30,216 nucleotides of DNA from DAOTVS01 sp034436375 (lineage in GTDB: Bacteria; Chloroflexota; Anaerolineae; SpSt-313): the NCBI GenBank assembly GCA_034436375.1, contig DAOTVS010000188.1, positions 1 through 30,216 of the forward strand. Reading direction: 5' to 3'. This document shows, piece after piece, positions 15,553-23,156 of this stretch. The position numbers were made by a program, and so were the translations under genes. Position 1 is the stretch's first letter; each line of letters starts with the position of its first letter. A model generated the notes under the pieces. It was not told where the DNA came from and ran no database searches. It worked only from the letters and a program-made list of their open reading frames with translations.

Positions 15553-16703
15553 CAACCGGCCTCGTAGCATCCATAGTCAAACGCCGCCTGGTACATGGCG
15601 GCCAGGTTCTCTTCGGGCACGCCAGGGGGCAGATTGTTGGCCTCGCGAAGCACAAAGCGCCTGCCCGCCAAGACGCCCGAGGTCAGGATCTCCCGCGCGC
15701 GGGCATACACCTCCGCCGGCCCCCCGTGCAGCAGCGTCGCCACTTCCACGCCGCCCACGATCTCCACCTCCGGCCCTACCGCCTGCCGCAGCCAGGCAAA
15801 ATCGAGGGGAAAGCCGGTATCGAGCGAGCGCACGCCCAGCTCCCGGACGATAACAGGAAAGTGCCGGCCATCATCGCCGCAGAGATGCATGCTGCGCGGC
15901 AGCCTGTGTTCGGGGTCCAGAGCATCGTAGAAACGGCGGTGATGGGGGAGCACCTGCTCCCGGTACATGGCCTGGCTGAGCGCCTCGATGCCGTCATCGG
16001 CAAGCCCCACCCCATGCAGCTCCCGGCCCCAATACCGGAGCACGGCCCGGGCGCGGTTGATAGCAGCCTGCACGATGAACGCCATCAGCTCCGAAGCATA
16101 ATCGGGGTCGAGGGCCAGGTCCAGCAGAAAACCGGCACCCCGCAGGTTGAGCGCCACCGTCACCGGCCCATCCGAGCCCGTAGGCAGGTAGGGTAGCACC
16201 TTGATCGGGCGGCCCCGGTACTCCCGATGCCGGGCCAGCTCCATCATGCGCTCACAGAGCTCGATGCCCCGCCGGTAGGGGTCACGCGCCAGCGGGTGGT
16301 CGATATCCACCGCAAACACCGCCCGCTTGTTGTCATCGTGGAGGATGGGGCGCGTATCGGGCACCTGGCCGGGGTGAAAATCCAATGGGCAGCCGAAAAA
16401 CCAGGCCTCGCTCACATTCTGGAAAGCCACCCCCACTTCCCACTGCTCAGGCAGCCCGGCAGGATAGTCACAGTAGCGATGGTGATGGCTGCGCACGAGC
16501 TCCTGCCAGTGCAGCTGCGCCAGCAGCATCTGCTCCGGGTCCGCAAAGGCCCGGTCGTAGGTCAGCCCCTCAACGTTATAGCGCGGGTCGAGGAGGTAGA
16601 CCCGGTCGTTGGTGGAAAGGATGACGGGCACCCGCTCTGGGCGCCCGGCGCGATAGCGCTCCCAGAGCCTTTCCTTCTCCTCGTTGCTGGGCAGTGGGGT
16701 CAT
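15552..16703 (-). CDS. Uroporphyrinogen decarboxylase-like protein
   Basis: A 383-residue soluble TIM-barrel protein of the URO-D superfamily, which includes heme HemE and corrinoid methyltransferases. The opening ERLWERYRAGRPERVPVILS (11-30) is the usual start. MHLCGDDG (His273, Cys275) resembles the zinc-binding HxC of methyltransferase relatives, but the third ligand Cys seems replaced (REANNLPPGVPEEN, 353-366). It is therefore not HemE. Function is unknown and methyl transfer is only a possibility. The ATG at 16703 has GGGAGGT upstream; the frame extends to 16868 without support. The stop overlaps the start of the metallophosphoesterase gene. Confidence 0.83.
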   Translation of the reverse strand: MTPLPSNEEKERLWERYRAGRPERVPVILSTNDRVYLLDPRYNVEGLTYDRAFADPEQMLLAQLHWQELVRSHHHRYCDYPAGLPEQWEVGVAFQNVSEAWFFGCPLDFHPGQVPDTRPILHDDNKRAVFAVDIDHPLARDPYRRGIELCERMMELARHREYRGRPIKVLPYLPTGSDGPVTVALNLRGAGFLLDLALDPDYASELMAFIVQAAINRARAVLRYWGRELHGVGLADDGIEALSQAMYREQVLPHHRRFYDALDPEHRLPRSMHLCGDDGRHFPVIVRELGVRSLDTGFPLDFAWLRQAVGPEVEIVGGVEVATLLHGGPAEVYARAREILTSGVLAGRRFVLREANNLPPGVPEENLAAMYQAAFDYGCYEAG

Positions 16704-16743
16704 GGCAGACACCTCCCTGGCAATGGATGGTACCATTGCCTTT

Positions 16744-16771
16744 AGCATAGCCGAACTGATAGGCGATGCAA
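16744..16771 (-). promoter_or_regulatory. Candidate promoter of the URO-D-like operon, with leader dyad
   Basis: Minus strand TTGCAT (16771-16766), 16-base spacer, TATGCT (16749-16744). Just downstream on the transcript, GGCAATGG/CCATTGCC (16719-16726 and 16733-16740) forms a perfect 8-base dyad before the ribosome site, an operator or leader hairpin. Confidence 0.5.
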
Positions 16772-16851
16772 ATATCCTGACTGGGCCATATGCAGCTACC
16801 TTCGGCAACCGGCCTTGACGCTTCGCCGCACCCCGGTACGGGCCTTTCAGT

Positions 16852-16924
16852 GGGATTGGGGTCTGCATTGCGCCGCAGGCCGCCCTGCGGGGGCGGCCTG
16901 CGGCGCAATGCAGACCCCAATCCC
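16852..16924. repeat. Hairpin with 34-base perfect arms
   Basis: The left arm 16852-16885 (begins GGGATTGGGGTCTGCATTGC) is the exact reverse complement of the right arm 16891-16924 (ends GCAATGCAGACCCCAATCCC). The loop is TGCGG. It lies 89 bases upstream of the plus promoter and about 80 bases upstream of the minus promoter, so probably outside both transcripts. Confidence 0.92.
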
Positions 16925-17012
16925 CTCCCGGTTAAGGCCGGGCGGCAGTGCAACAGATCACCCGGCAAGCCAGCAGACTCTTCCGGGATATGCCGGGCAG
17001 ATATCCCCAAAC

Positions 17013-17041
17013 TTGCAAGACTCTGGCATTCATTGTATAAT
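17013..17041 (+). promoter_or_regulatory. Strong sigma70 promoter of the hydrolase-fold gene
   Basis: TTGCAA (17013-17018), 17-base spacer, consensus TATAAT (17036-17041). It would start transcription near 17048, about 97 bases before the ATG at 17145. Confidence 0.8.
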
Positions 17042-17144
17042 GCGCGGCACTCCCCTGGTTTCCCCGGTGGTTACATCCTTCTCCAGGTTACCTTACCCGC
17101 TGGCCGGATGCGCTTACTCGGCCGTTCTAATGATTGAGGTAGCC

Positions 17145-18281
17145 ATGACCACGAGAGCTCAAATCCTGGGGCTGCTGGGAGAGCCGCCCATACGGGGCCC
17201 CCTCGATCTGACCGTGCGCTCCGAGTCGGCCTTTCAGGGAGGCCGCCGGTTGCTCGTCGATTATGCCGTCGATGAAGAAGAGCGTATCCCCGCCTATCTC
17301 CTGATTCCGGAACCCGGTTGGACCGCGCCCCGACCCGGGACATCTCTGCCCGCGCTGGCCGCAGGCTTGCGCAATGCCAGCGCCACAGCGCCCTCCAGTG
17401 ACACCCTTTTTCCCCCTGGCAATGCCCTGCGCAGAACCGAGCGCTACCCGGGCATCATCGCCGTGCACCGCGAGAGCGCCCACTATGCCCTGGGCAAATC
17501 GGAGCCAGCTGGCCTCAGCGCCAACGCGATGTATCATTACGGCGTCGAGCTCTGCCGCCGCGGCTATGTGGTGCTCTGCCCCGACTTGCTGGGCTTTGAG
17601 GATCGCCGCCCGCCCGAGCATCAACGGCTTGAGGGCCGGGCGCCCGACGGGCCAGAGTATGAGCGCTATGTCGCCACCCGCCTTTTGCTCGAGGGCACCT
17701 CATTGCGCGCCAAGAACACTTTTGACCTGGCGCGCGGGCTCGATGTGTTGGAGAGCCTGCCCATGGTCGATAGCGAGCGGATCGGGGCCATCGGCCATGG
17801 GCTCGGCGGCACGGAAGCCTTTTGGCTGACCTGGTACGACGCCCGTGTGCGCGCCCTGCTCTGCTCCTGCGGGCTGACCACCCTGCGCACCCTCTTGCGC
17901 GACCAGATCAACCAGAACCTGTCGCTCTACCTGCCGGGGCTGCTGCGCCTCACCGACATGGATGCCCTGGCGGCCGGGCTTTCACCCTGCCCAATGCTCC
18001 TGACGGCTGCCGAGGGCGATGATCGATGCCCTATTGACGGCGTGCGCCAGGTTGTCAGCGCCGCCCAGGCCAGCTACAGCCGCGCCGGCGTGCCCGACCA
18101 ATTCCGCGCCATCCTCTTCCCTGGCGAGCGCAGCTTTCCCCCGAATGTGCGCGAAGAGTCCTTCCGCCAGCTTGACCGCTGGTTGAAGGGAAGCAGCGTC
18201 GCCGCGCAGACGCTGATGGTGGCGGGCAGAATCGCGGCTATGGAAGCGCCATTGGCGGCCGTGGTGGGGTTTGGGGGGTAG
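17145..18281 (+). CDS. Alpha/beta-hydrolase-fold protein with lost nucleophile and His
   Basis: A 378-residue soluble protein of the acetyl-xylan-esterase/dienelactone-hydrolase-like group: YPGIIAVHRESAHYALGKSE (101-120), RGYVVLCPDLLGFEDR (139-154), then the elbow IGAIGHGLGG (213-222). The elbow normally reads GxSxGG, with Ser or Cys as nucleophile; here that position is Gly219. The acid is present (AAEGDDRCP, D292 or D293). Where relatives have GGHxFP with the catalytic His, this protein has FPGERSFP (325-332). Two of three triad residues therefore appear missing, suggesting a pseudoenzyme or a different chemistry. The ATG at 17145 has GAGGT upstream; start codons further up would cross the promoter. 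The stop abuts the convergent gene's stop. Confidence 0.85.
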   Translation: MTTRAQILGLLGEPPIRGPLDLTVRSESAFQGGRRLLVDYAVDEEERIPAYLLIPEPGWTAPRPGTSLPALAAGLRNASATAPSSDTLFPPGNALRRTERYPGIIAVHRESAHYALGKSEPAGLSANAMYHYGVELCRRGYVVLCPDLLGFEDRRPPEHQRLEGRAPDGPEYERYVATRLLLEGTSLRAKNTFDLARGLDVLESLPMVDSERIGAIGHGLGGTEAFWLTWYDARVRALLCSCGLTTLRTLLRDQINQNLSLYLPGLLRLTDMDALAAGLSPCPMLLTAAEGDDRCPIDGVRQVVSAAQASYSRAGVPDQFRAILFPGERSFPPNVREESFRQLDRWLKGSSVAAQTLMVAGRIAAMEAPLAAVVGFGG

Positions 18282-18866
18282 CTACAGAGAACTCGGCAAG
18301 CCGAGAACGAGCAACATGCCCGTCCAGCGAGCCGCAATGACGCGGTATGAAGGCGCATAGCTGCGGTTGAACATGGTCGAATGGGGCATGTGGGGATAGT
18401 TGTGCAGGATCAGGTAGCGGGTGAGGATGTCGACCCGGCCTGGCGACTGGGAGGGCCAGGCGCCCTGGCGAGTCAGGCTGGCAAAGGTATCCCAGGCGCG
18501 CTTGAGGTCCTCGGGCGTGCCCCAACGCTGAAAAGCGGTGCGCATGCAGGCCTCGAGCAAGCGGGCCGGGTCACCCCCTCGCGCCTTGAAAGGGCGCAGG
18601 TTCAGCCGCCCAAGCAAGCCGTCGGGACGCAAAGGGTCCCAAAGCGGCTCGTTCTCATCGGGCTGCACTGCATCCAGGTCAGCGCGCAGCTGCGCCTCGA
18701 AGGCTTCGACCGAATCAATGAAATGCTCTGGTCCCAGAACGCCCTGGTACAGGAGCTTGTAGATATCACGGGGCTCAGCAGCGGGATAGCGGGCCAGGTG
18801 CCCCTGAATCAATGTGGTCAACGCCTCGCGCGAGCGCCATTTGCGATCGCTGCCGGGAACAGGCAT
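18282..18866 (-). CDS. Conserved hypothetical protein
   Basis: A 194-residue soluble protein. The segment AAEPRDIYKLLYQGVLGPEHFI (29-50), the pair PLWDPLRPDGLLGRLNLRPFKARGGDP (about 73-99) and a late YLILHNYPHMPHS (about 150-162) look like family signatures of a conserved hypothetical group I have seen in environmental bacteria, with no assigned role. Conserved His, Asp and Tyr residues could be catalytic, but no fold can be named. The ATG at 18866 has GGGGAG five bases upstream and a near-consensus promoter. It ends immediately next to the stop of the convergent hydrolase-like gene. Confidence 0.78.
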   Translation of the reverse strand: MPVPGSDRKWRSREALTTLIQGHLARYPAAEPRDIYKLLYQGVLGPEHFIDSVEAFEAQLRADLDAVQPDENEPLWDPLRPDGLLGRLNLRPFKARGGDPARLLEACMRTAFQRWGTPEDLKRAWDTFASLTRQGAWPSQSPGRVDILTRYLILHNYPHMPHSTMFNRSYAPSYRVIAARWTGMLLVLGLPSSL

Positions 18867-18907
18867 CTCGACTCCCCAGTGTATGTTATCGTTATCCTAC
18901 TGCTCTG

Positions 18908-18936
18908 ATTCTAGGTCAGGAGCTCCAGAGTGTCAA
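18908..18936 (-). promoter_or_regulatory. Near-consensus promoter of the conserved hypothetical gene
   Basis: Minus strand TTGACA (18936-18931), 17-base spacer, TAGAAT (18913-18908). The leader is about 35 bases. The promoter is divergent from the fucosidase promoter, with their -35 elements about 50 bases apart. Confidence 0.82.
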
Positions 18937-18987
18937 TATGGGGTTTCTAAACAGTATACGTCAGGAAACAAAAATAGGTTTCGCTCC

Positions 18988-19016
18988 TTGACGGCCAAAG
19001 GTCGGAAGCTTACGAT
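18988..19016 (+). promoter_or_regulatory. Promoter of the fucosidase gene
   Basis: TTGACG (18988-18993), 17-base spacer, TACGAT (19011-19016), about 28 bases before the ATG at 19045. The strong ribosome site AAAGGAGG lies at 19031-19038. Confidence 0.65.
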
Positions 19017-19044
19017 TGGTTGCAGACGAGAAAGGAGGCTGACC

Positions 19045-20493
19045 ATGGTCTATGAGCCGACGCTGGCTTCCCTGCGCCAGCATGCTGTGCCCACCTGGTT
19101 CCACGACGCCAAGCTGGGCATCTTTGTCCACTGGGGGCTCTATTCCGTGCCCGCCTGGGCGCCTACCACCGGCCCCCTGACCGAGGTCATCACGCAGCAG
19201 GGCGGCGCAGCCTGGTTCGCCCGAAACCCCTATGCCGAGTGGTACCTCAACTCGATCAAGATCGCCGGCAGCCCATCGCGCGAGTACCACGAGCGCACCT
19301 ATGGGGCCGGGTTCTCCTACGAGAGCTTTGCGCCCCTCTTCAATGCGGCCACAGCCCGCTGGGACCCCAACTCATGGGCGGAACTTTTCCGGCAGGCGGG
19401 GGCGCGCTATGTGGTGCTGACGACCAAGCATCACGATGGGTTCCTCCTGTGGCCTTCCCGCGTGCCCAACCCTTACAAGGGCCGCTACTGCAGCGAGCGC
19501 GACCTGGTGGGCGAGCTGACGCAGGCCGTGCGGGCGCAGGGCCTGCGCATGGGCCTCTACTACTCCGGCGGGCTGGATTGGACCTTTAACGACGCCCCCA
19601 TCCGCGATGTGCTGAGCCTGCTGGCGGGCACGCCTCAGAGCGCCGATTATGCCCGCTATGCCGATGCCCACTGGCAGGAGCTGATCGAGCGCTACGAGCC
19701 CGCTGTGCTCTGGAACGATATCGCCTACCCGGCGGCCGGCAAGGTCAAGGCGCTCTTCGCTGCCTATTACAACCGCCTGCCCGAGGGGGTCATCAACGAC
19801 CGCTTCATGCAATCGAAGGTTGCCGCCTCGCCCCTGGGCCGGCTCGCGCTCAGGCTCCTGTTGCCTCTGCTGACGCGCACCCTGGGCAACGGCTCGCTGC
19901 CGGCGGGCGGCCACTATGATTTCCGCACGCCGGAATACACCTCCTACAGCCGGATCACCCCCTACAAATGGGAGGCGACCCGCGGCCTGGGCTATTCCTT
20001 CGGCTATAACCGCAACGAGGGCATTGAGCAGATGCTCTCCGTGACCGAGTTGGTGCGCTCCTTTGTCGATATCGTCAGCAAGAACGGCAACCTCCTCTTG
20101 AACGTGGGCCCCATGGCCGACGGCGCCATCCCCGACCTGCAGCGCGAGCGCCTGCGCGGGCTGGGGCAGTGGCTGCAGACCAACGGCGAGGCGATCTACG
20201 GCACCCGGCCCTGGGTGGCCGCCGAGGGCACGACCGCGGAGGGCGTTGACGTGCGCTACACCTTCAAGCCGGCCGCGCTTTACGCCACGCTGCTTGATGC
20301 GCCGCCAGGGGGCCTGTCGACCCTTAAGGGCCTGCGCGCCATCGCAGGGACGCAGGTACATCTCCTGGGAAGGGAAGAGGCGCTCACCTGGCGGCAGGCG
20401 GGCAACGATCTGGCCATTGACCTGCCCGCCACCTTGCCGGCATCCCCGGCCTATGCCCTGCGTATCGCCCCGCCGCCGCAATACCTCTCGTAG
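19045..20493 (+). CDS. Alpha-L-fucosidase, glycoside hydrolase family 29
   Basis: A 482-residue retaining glycosidase that releases alpha-linked L-fucose. Family 29 motifs are clear: WFHDAKLGIFVHWGLYSVPAW (18-38), KHHDGFLLW (128-136), RMGLYYSGGLDW (168-179) and the nucleophile region PAVLWNDIAYP, where Asp225 is the likely nucleophile. YSFGYNRNEG and KNGNLLLNVGPMADG follow, closing the barrel, and a short beta domain ends the protein. No signal peptide is seen, so it acts in the cytoplasm on imported oligosaccharides. The ATG at 19045 is preceded by AAAGGAGG. It is convergent with the AOR gene, three bases between stops. It fits the sugar import and sulfatase genes in the window. Confidence 0.95.
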   Translation: MVYEPTLASLRQHAVPTWFHDAKLGIFVHWGLYSVPAWAPTTGPLTEVITQQGGAAWFARNPYAEWYLNSIKIAGSPSREYHERTYGAGFSYESFAPLFNAATARWDPNSWAELFRQAGARYVVLTTKHHDGFLLWPSRVPNPYKGRYCSERDLVGELTQAVRAQGLRMGLYYSGGLDWTFNDAPIRDVLSLLAGTPQSADYARYADAHWQELIERYEPAVLWNDIAYPAAGKVKALFAAYYNRLPEGVINDRFMQSKVAASPLGRLALRLLLPLLTRTLGNGSLPAGGHYDFRTPEYTSYSRITPYKWEATRGLGYSFGYNRNEGIEQMLSVTELVRSFVDIVSKNGNLLLNVGPMADGAIPDLQRERLRGLGQWLQTNGEAIYGTRPWVAAEGTTAEGVDVRYTFKPAALYATLLDAPPGGLSTLKGLRAIAGTQVHLLGREEALTWRQAGNDLAIDLPATLPASPAYALRIAPPPQYLS

Positions 20494-20496
20494 GCC

Positions 20497-22245
20497 CTAT
20501 GCACTGACCTTCATGGCATCGAGGCGCTCGTTAAAGAGCGTCAGCAGCCGCTCCAGGCGCTCAGGCTGGAGCTTGCCCCGCGGGGTAGGCGTCTCAAAAA
20601 AGCGCGCGGGCGCCTTGAGAGCCCGATAGTCAAAGCCGAGGGACTCTTTCAGCGCGGCCTTTTCGCGGTAGATGCGCTTGCCCAGCGCCTCCCACTGCTC
20701 CTCCGTCCAGGGGATGCCAATGGCGTTGAGGGCGGCCAGCACAGTGGGCCGGTCATAGACTTTGCGCGCGAACATGCAGATAGCCAGCGAGTTGAGGGCG
20801 TTGCGCTCCTCCTCCTCGGCGATCAGGCCGTCCACAATCTGCTCGTCGCTCAGTTCGCGCGGCTTTTGGTCCATGCTATAGCCGGCGTTATCCACATGGG
20901 AGTGTCGGGCGCCGATGAGCTGCCCCAGCAGGTTAGCATAACCGGTGTGATACCCGGCCACGGGGTTGCCGCCCAGCGCCAGTACAAAGTCGCCGCCGCC
21001 GTAATGCTGTGCGGCCATCGGCGCGCCCAGTGCCAGCTGGCGCGCCAGCTCGCTCTGCCCCTCGACGATGGCGTCGATGGCCAGCAGGTAGCGATCGGCG
21101 TCGCCAAAGGCCAGGGCCGTCCCCAGTTCGCGCGTATCAATCAGGCCCCGCCCGGCCGCTTCGGTGGCCCAGGCCAGGGTCACACCGGTCGCAATGGCAT
21201 CGAGCCCCATCTGCGCCACCTTTTCCAGCAGGCGCAGGATGCCGTTGCGATCGGCAATGCCCAAGAGCGAGCCCAGCGAGTAGACCAGCTCATAGTCGTA
21301 GGAAATGCCGGCCCAACTGTACTCGTGATCATCGCCGAACTGCTCGCGCAGCAGCGCAATATGGATGCAGCCGATGGGGCAGCCCGAGCAAGCCACCTTG
21401 CGCATCAGCTCATGCTCGGCAAAAGCCTCGCCGCTGATAGCCGCGGCCCCCTCAAAACGCCCAGATTGCAGATTGCGCGTGGGCAATGCGCCTATCTCAT
21501 GCAAGCCCATCACGTTCGAGGGCGTGCCCAGGTCGTGATACTTTTGCATGGCGTCGGTCTCGACAACGCGCCGAAAGATGTCGGTGTAGATCCGGTTATA
21601 GCCCTTGACGTCGGGAATGTGAATATCGCAATCGCCCGAGATATAGACCCCCTTGAGCAGCTTGGAGCCAAAGACGGCCCCCAAGCCCAGGCGGCCAAAG
21701 TGGCGGTAGGTCTCACAGTTCACCAGCGCATAGCGCACCATCCTCTCGCCAGCCGGGCCGATGCGCATGATGCTGCGGTGCCCCCGGCCCGGCTCGATGG
21801 TGCGCATCACCCGGCCGGCCTCCTCTGCCTCCATGCCCCAGAGCGTATCGGCCCGCTTGAGCAGCACCTGGTTCGAGTCAATATAGAGGTAGACGGGCCT
21901 CTGCGCCCGCCCCCGAATCACCAGCGCGTCGTACCCGGCATAGCGCATGGCCAGCGCCAGGCGGCCGCCGGCATGGCTCTCACCCAGCTCATTATTCAGA
22001 GGCGATTTGAACATCGCCACCGCCTTGGTTACAGCCGGGAAGATCGTGGAAAGCGGCCCGATGGCAAAGACAATCGGCTGCGCCGGGTCCAGGGCATCCA
22101 GCTCCGGATGCACGTTCTCGCGCAAGAGCGCCGTGCCCAGGCCAGCGCCGCCCAGGTACGAGAAGAGATCCTCGCGTCGGCTGACGCGCACTTTGCCTGT
22201 CGTCAAGTCCACGTCCAGGATCTTGATAAAGCTCTCACTCAGCAT
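20497..22245 (-). CDS. aor: Aldehyde:ferredoxin oxidoreductase, tungsten/molybdopterin type
   Basis: A 582-residue AOR-family enzyme that oxidises aldehydes to acids (or the reverse) with ferredoxin, using a tungsten- or molybdenum-bispterin and one [4Fe-4S] cluster. The N-terminal pterin domain starts IKILDVDLTTGKV with YLGGAGLGTALL (30-41) and SPLNNELGESHAGGRLA (81-97). The cluster ligands are Cys286, Cys289 and Cys293 (CSGCPIGC) plus Cys490 (LAICMF). The C-terminal region has RHSHVDNAGYSMDQ. The ATG at 22245 has GGAGGAGGT and overlaps the ferredoxin gene's 3' end by 11 bases, so the two are coupled. It belongs to a broad AOR clade; the substrate is uncertain. Confidence 0.95.
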   Translation of the reverse strand: MLSESFIKILDVDLTTGKVRVSRREDLFSYLGGAGLGTALLRENVHPELDALDPAQPIVFAIGPLSTIFPAVTKAVAMFKSPLNNELGESHAGGRLALAMRYAGYDALVIRGRAQRPVYLYIDSNQVLLKRADTLWGMEAEEAGRVMRTIEPGRGHRSIMRIGPAGERMVRYALVNCETYRHFGRLGLGAVFGSKLLKGVYISGDCDIHIPDVKGYNRIYTDIFRRVVETDAMQKYHDLGTPSNVMGLHEIGALPTRNLQSGRFEGAAAISGEAFAEHELMRKVACSGCPIGCIHIALLREQFGDDHEYSWAGISYDYELVYSLGSLLGIADRNGILRLLEKVAQMGLDAIATGVTLAWATEAAGRGLIDTRELGTALAFGDADRYLLAIDAIVEGQSELARQLALGAPMAAQHYGGGDFVLALGGNPVAGYHTGYANLLGQLIGARHSHVDNAGYSMDQKPRELSDEQIVDGLIAEEEERNALNSLAICMFARKVYDRPTVLAALNAIGIPWTEEQWEALGKRIYREKAALKESLGFDYRALKAPARFFETPTPRGKLQPERLERLLTLFNERLDAMKVSA

Positions 22246-22651
22246 CGGATACCTCCTCCATCTCCAGGCAGCCATGCGGGCAATAGCGCACACAAATGCC
22301 GCAGTGCTTGCACACAATCGGCGTTTTGGCCCCATCGAGCCAGTAAATCACGCCCAACGGGCAGGCTTGCACGCAAGCCTGGCAGCCGATGCACTTTTCC
22401 TCCGCCAAGCGCACCCCACCGCCTTTGCGCACGGTCAGCGCTTCGGTTGGGCAGACCTCCGCACAGGCCGGCTCGCGGCAGGCGCGGCAGATATCAGCCA
22501 CCAGTCGCCCTTGCAGGCCACCCTGCGTACGGATTTGGAGGGCCGCATGTCGTGGAGAATAGCTGGCATAGTTCAAGCGGGCGCAAGCCAGCATGCAGGA
22601 ATAGCAGCCGATACAGCGGCTCATCGCGGGGGCAGTCAAGATCTTGGGCAT
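22235..22651 (-). CDS. Ferredoxin-like subunit with four [4Fe-4S] clusters
   Basis: A 138-residue soluble electron-transfer subunit. Sixteen cysteines form four motifs: C13xxC16xxC19xxxC23, C55xxC58xxxxC63xxxC67, C87xxC90xxC93xxxC97 and C114xxC117xxC120xxxC124. This is the HycB/DmsB-type pattern in which ligands are swapped between motif pairs to hold four clusters. It probably passes electrons between the AOR and a further acceptor. The ATG at 22651 has GGAGGTGA upstream; a longer frame to 22726 would overlap the promoter at 22698-22726 and is rejected. It overlaps the AOR start by 11 bases. Confidence 0.93.
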   Translation of the reverse strand: MPKILTAPAMSRCIGCYSCMLACARLNYASYSPRHAALQIRTQGGLQGRLVADICRACREPACAEVCPTEALTVRKGGGVRLAEEKCIGCQACVQACPLGVIYWLDGAKTPIVCKHCGICVRYCPHGCLEMEEVSDAE

Positions 22652-22697
22652 ACCCGTCACCTCCGCCGGGGGTTGAATGATGTAACCCGACGGAGAG

Positions 22698-22726
22698 ATT
22701 GTATGCGAACCGGTCGAATCGGTCAA
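22698..22726 (-). promoter_or_regulatory. Strong sigma70 promoter of the ferredoxin-AOR operon
   Basis: Minus strand TTGACC (22726-22721), 17-base spacer, TACAAT (22703-22698). The leader to the ATG at 22651 is about 40 bases. The spacer contains a partial dyad around ACCGGT. Confidence 0.8.
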
Positions 22727-22756
22727 ATTAGATTGTGCGATATTTCACGAGCGGCA

Positions 22757-22935
22757 CTCGTAATGCGTGATGCGTAATCCGTAAGGTCGCCATGACTCGT
22801 AATAAGTAATGCGTAATAAGTAAGGCCGCCATTGCGGCGCGCCCGATGCTTCGCAAGTTTGGCCAGGGCGAACGCCATGCAAAGCAATGCACACGGCGGA
22901 ATGGCAGCCTTACTTATTACGCATTACTTATTACG
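22757..22935. repeat. Degenerate 39-base tandem repeat and 29-base inverted repeat
   Basis: Two related units begin CTCGTAAT at 22757 and 22796 (period 39). Inside the second, the arm 22798-22826 (begins CGTAATAAGTAATGCGTAAT) is perfectly repeated in inverse at 22907-22935, with 80 bases between. The right arm runs into the DUF3343 gene and encodes its last codons and stop. The TAATGCGTAATAAGTAA wording is low-complexity and looks like a dispersed intergenic repeat. Confidence 0.85.
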
Positions 22936-23153
22936 TATACTCCCCTGTGCTCCACCTTGGCCTGGGCCAGCGCTTCCTGCACACGCCCGATCTCGCCGGC
23001 GGCAAAGCGAAACGCCAGCCCACAGTCGCTGCCGAACTGCCGGGGAATGGGAATCAGCTTGCCGGCGATGCCCCGGGCCTGGAACAGGCGTTCCGCCCGG
23101 ATGGCCGTCTGGGTACTGGCAAAAAGCACCACGGCCTGCGCTTCCGCTGCCAC
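22917..23153 (-). CDS. DUF3343 protein, putative Se/S carrier-like
   Basis: A 78-residue protein of the DUF3343 family, described as a putative selenium/sulfur carrier. Family features are visible: VVLFASTQTAIRAERLF (8-24), KLIPIPRQFGSDCGLAFRF (32-50) with the conserved Cys44 that would carry Se or S, and a C-terminal EIGRVQEAL helix. The GTG start at 23153 lies three bases after the stop of the cysteine desulfurase gene, whose final codons supply the GGGGGTG ribosome site, so translation is coupled. The final residues VISNA and the stop are encoded by the 29-base inverted repeat, suggesting that the repeat replaced the original C-terminus. Confidence 0.88.
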   Translation of the reverse strand: MAAEAQAVVLFASTQTAIRAERLFQARGIAGKLIPIPRQFGSDCGLAFRFAAGEIGRVQEALAQAKVEHRGVYVISNA

Positions 23154-23156
23154 GTT

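Larger units (their letters stand above)
16704..17144. other. Divergent intergenic region
   Basis: About 440 bases between divergent genes. It holds the minus-strand promoter (16744-16771), a hairpin with 34-base perfect arms (16852-16924) and a plus-strand promoter (17013-17041). No gene is supported inside; open frames running through it read the palindrome. Confidence 0.65.

Noticed and set aside
15552..16703. Heme-pathway hemE
   Set aside because: The HxC zinc-like motif and catabolic context differ from HemE, and no other heme genes are nearby.
16815..17144. N-terminal extension of the hydrolase-fold protein
   Set aside because: It would translate through the 34-base palindrome and the TTGCAA/TATAAT promoter; the ATG at 17145 has its own ribosome site.
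20866..22680. 604-codon open frame on the plus strand
   Set aside because: Shadow of the AOR and ferredoxin genes, no motif and no ribosome site.
22652..22726. N-terminal extension of the ferredoxin subunit
   Set aside because: It coincides with the strong promoter at 22698-22726, so it would not be transcribed.
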